Origin: an uncultured Actinomycetes bacterium
GTDB taxonomy: Bacteria; Actinomycetota; Actinomycetes; Nanopelagicales; Nanopelagicaceae
Direction of reading: 5' to 3'
DNA: 14,625 bases
Assembly: GCA_903901905.1 (NCBI GenBank)
Contig: CAIUSQ010000010.1
Span: forward strand, 1-14,625
Shown here: in pieces, positions 13,820 through 14,625 of the stretch
How positions within the stretch are numbered: the first letter of the stretch is position 1
Layout: the number at the start of each line of letters is the position of its first letter
The notes under the pieces: model-generated
The model's database searches: none
What the model was told of the DNA's origin: nothing
The model's input: only the letters and a program-made list of their open reading frames with translations
Made by a program: the position numbers and the translations under genes

Positions 13820-13848
13820 AAAGTAAGCGTTCTTGAAGCGATAATCAA
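13820..13848 (-). promoter_or_regulatory. Putative promoter of the candidate small RNA
   Basis: On the minus strand TTGATT (13843-13848), a 17-bp spacer and TACTTT (13820-13825) are followed by six bases (ACGGGT) and then the A at 13813. The predicted start is therefore the base just before the outer stem of the hairpin. Each box alone is an ordinary match; the exact spacing and the fit to the hairpin edge are what support it. Confidence 0.45.
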
Positions 13849-13870
13849 CTAAGCATCGCACTGTTTTAGG

Positions 13871-13898
13871 TTGACAAATCGTGATTTCTTCCGATAAA
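13871..13898 (+). promoter_or_regulatory. Putative upstream promoter for the DUF45 metallopeptidase gene
   Basis: A consensus -35, TTGACA (13871-13876), is followed after 16 bp by GATAAA (13893-13898), a moderate -10. It would give a leader of roughly 85 bases that includes the inverted repeat at 13949-13971. The gap between the DUF2342 and DUF45 genes (13728-13989) also holds the minus-strand small RNA candidate; I see no protein-coding ORF in it. Confidence 0.45.
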
Positions 13899-13948
13899 GG
13901 CTTTTCTATTTCTACCTCCAAAAAGAAATCACCATAGATTTATCTCAA

Positions 13949-13982
13949 TCTCTCAAGGTTTAGTTGAGAGATGACCTATTAT
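13949..13982 (+). promoter_or_regulatory. Inverted repeat next to a proximal -10 box before the DUF45 gene
   Basis: TCTCTCAA-N7-TTGAGAGA (13949-13956 and 13964-13971) is a perfect dyad with eight-base arms. Five bases later comes TATTAT (13977-13982), a five-of-six -10 match, and seven bases after that the ATG at 13990. The dyad occupies the -35 and spacer region of this proximal promoter, where a repressor or activator would bind. Alternatively, in a transcript from the upstream promoter, it would be a leader hairpin. No clear -35 is visible for TATTAT. Confidence 0.45.
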
Positions 13983-13989
13983 TTTTCAT

Positions 13990-14604
13990 ATGCAGCATCT
14001 AGATCTCCATGGAGAATCATTTGTAGAACAAACACTAGAAGAATCCACATTGCCTGGAATCACCGAGGGCGAGATTGTCGTTATTCGCTCCAACCGCAGG
14101 AAGAAAAACATCTCGGCTTACCGCCAAGGCGGTCGAATCGTTGTTTCAATCCCCGCCAGAATGAGTAAGGCCGATGAACGAGCGATGGTTCCGGAAATGG
14201 TGGCAAAGATTCGCGCCCAAGAGGCCGTTGCAACGATGAGCGAAGAGATTTTGCTGGTTAGAGCGGGCGAACTGCTCACACAGTTTGCTCCTGAGATCTT
14301 TGCGCGCCCAGCCTCGGTCAATTGGCGGGCTATGCGCGAGCGCTGGGGATCGTGCACAGGCATCGACCGCTCAATTCGTATCTCAGATCGCCTTAAGGGA
14401 GCACCTGAGTACGTCTTGGATTACGTGCTCTTTCATGAGGCCATACATCTGGAGTATTTCGACCATGGTGAGCAGTTCAAGGAGCTCTTGTCCCGTTTCC
14501 CCCAGGAAGTACAGGCTGAGGCCTATTTGCAGGGCTATGAGGCGGCCGAAAACGCGCTCACCGCTCCAGAGGCCCTAAAAAAACTCCTAAATAAGGGTGC
14601 GTAG
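13990..14604 (+). CDS. YgjP/DUF45-type zinc metallopeptidase
   Basis: This 204-residue protein is a gluzincin-like peptidase of the YgjP/DUF45 (M48-related) group. Visible motifs are a basic NRRKKNISAYR segment (35-45), RERWGSC (116-122), the zinc motif His149-Glu150-x2-His153 (FHEAIH) and the third-ligand region DHGEQF (158-163, His159), all in the family order. It should be a soluble cytoplasmic enzyme; its substrate is not known. The ATG at 13990 has no Shine-Dalgarno site but follows a TATTAT box by seven bases, so the mRNA may be nearly leaderless. Hand counting gives about 55% GC for 14041-14580, against mostly 40-48% in the neighbouring lines I counted, and codons end in G or C more often. 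This may reflect transfer or local composition. The frame is intact to the TAG at 14602-14604. Confidence 0.9.
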   Translation: MQHLDLHGESFVEQTLEESTLPGITEGEIVVIRSNRRKKNISAYRQGGRIVVSIPARMSKADERAMVPEMVAKIRAQEAVATMSEEILLVRAGELLTQFAPEIFARPASVNWRAMRERWGSCTGIDRSIRISDRLKGAPEYVLDYVLFHEAIHLEYFDHGEQFKELLSRFPQEVQAEAYLQGYEAAENALTAPEALKKLLNKGA

Positions 14605-14606
14605 TT

Positions 14607-14622
14607 ACGCTTAATCAAGCGT
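14607..14622. repeat. Small hairpin after the DUF45 gene, possible terminator cut by window end
   Basis: ACGCTT-aatc-AAGCGT is a perfect six-base-arm dyad starting two bases after the DUF45 stop. The window ends three bases later, so it cannot be seen whether a U-run follows. It may be part of a terminator, or contain the end of a convergent gene. Confidence 0.35.
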
Positions 14623-14625
14623 GGG

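Overview
The window looks like a chromosomal segment of a low-GC actinobacterium. Actinobacterial hallmarks are a SigR/RsrA-type sigma/anti-sigma pair, a UPF0182 membrane protein beside a YlbL-type Lon-domain protein, a DUF2342 'zinc-dependent metalloprotease' family protein, the VGELTP form of AroA, and an initiator tRNA with a C1-U72 mismatch. Lines I counted by hand are mostly 40-48% GC. Freshwater Nanopelagicales (acI lineage) is my best guess; this is inference, not proof. Two blocks match gene neighbourhoods I recall from Mycobacterium tuberculosis: SRAP-aroA-rsgA near sigH/rshA (around Rv3221A-Rv3228), and UPF0182-YlbL-DUF2342 (Rv3193c-Rv3195).

Left part (1-2550): a small unrecognised gene at the window edge runs towards a leftward four-gene operon: SRAP (abasic-site DNA crosslink) protein, sigR, rsrA and a hotdog thioesterase-like protein. 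These genes are 2-5 bp apart or overlap by 4 bp. The operon links thiol-oxidative stress regulation to DNA-damage handling. A 77-bp divergent control region separates it from a rightward operon of aroA, rsgA, hisN and a Cu(I)-type P1B ATPase, with ATGA overlaps at two of its three junctions.

Middle (8000-8200): a palindromic bidirectional terminator lies between the ATPase gene and a leftward initiator tRNA-fMet gene that has its own promoter.

Right part (8230-14625): three leftward genes (UPF0182, a Lon-domain protein without a PDZ domain, and a small single-TM protein) diverge from a DUF2342 gene whose zinc motif appears lost. Next comes a 262-bp gap, and then a YgjP/DUF45-type metallopeptidase gene that is more GC-rich (about 55%) than its surroundings.

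The strongest candidate novelty is in that gap. On the minus strand there is a complete small transcription unit: a TTGATT-17-TACTTT promoter, a 71-nt nearly fully paired hairpin whose imperfect positions are G-U pairs only on the minus strand, and then a U-run. Other observations are a repeated TANNNT box six bases upstream of start codons (leaderless-transcript geometry), an acidic extension on RsrA, and several family proteins lacking expected residues or domains. I saw no mobile element, CRISPR array or rRNA.
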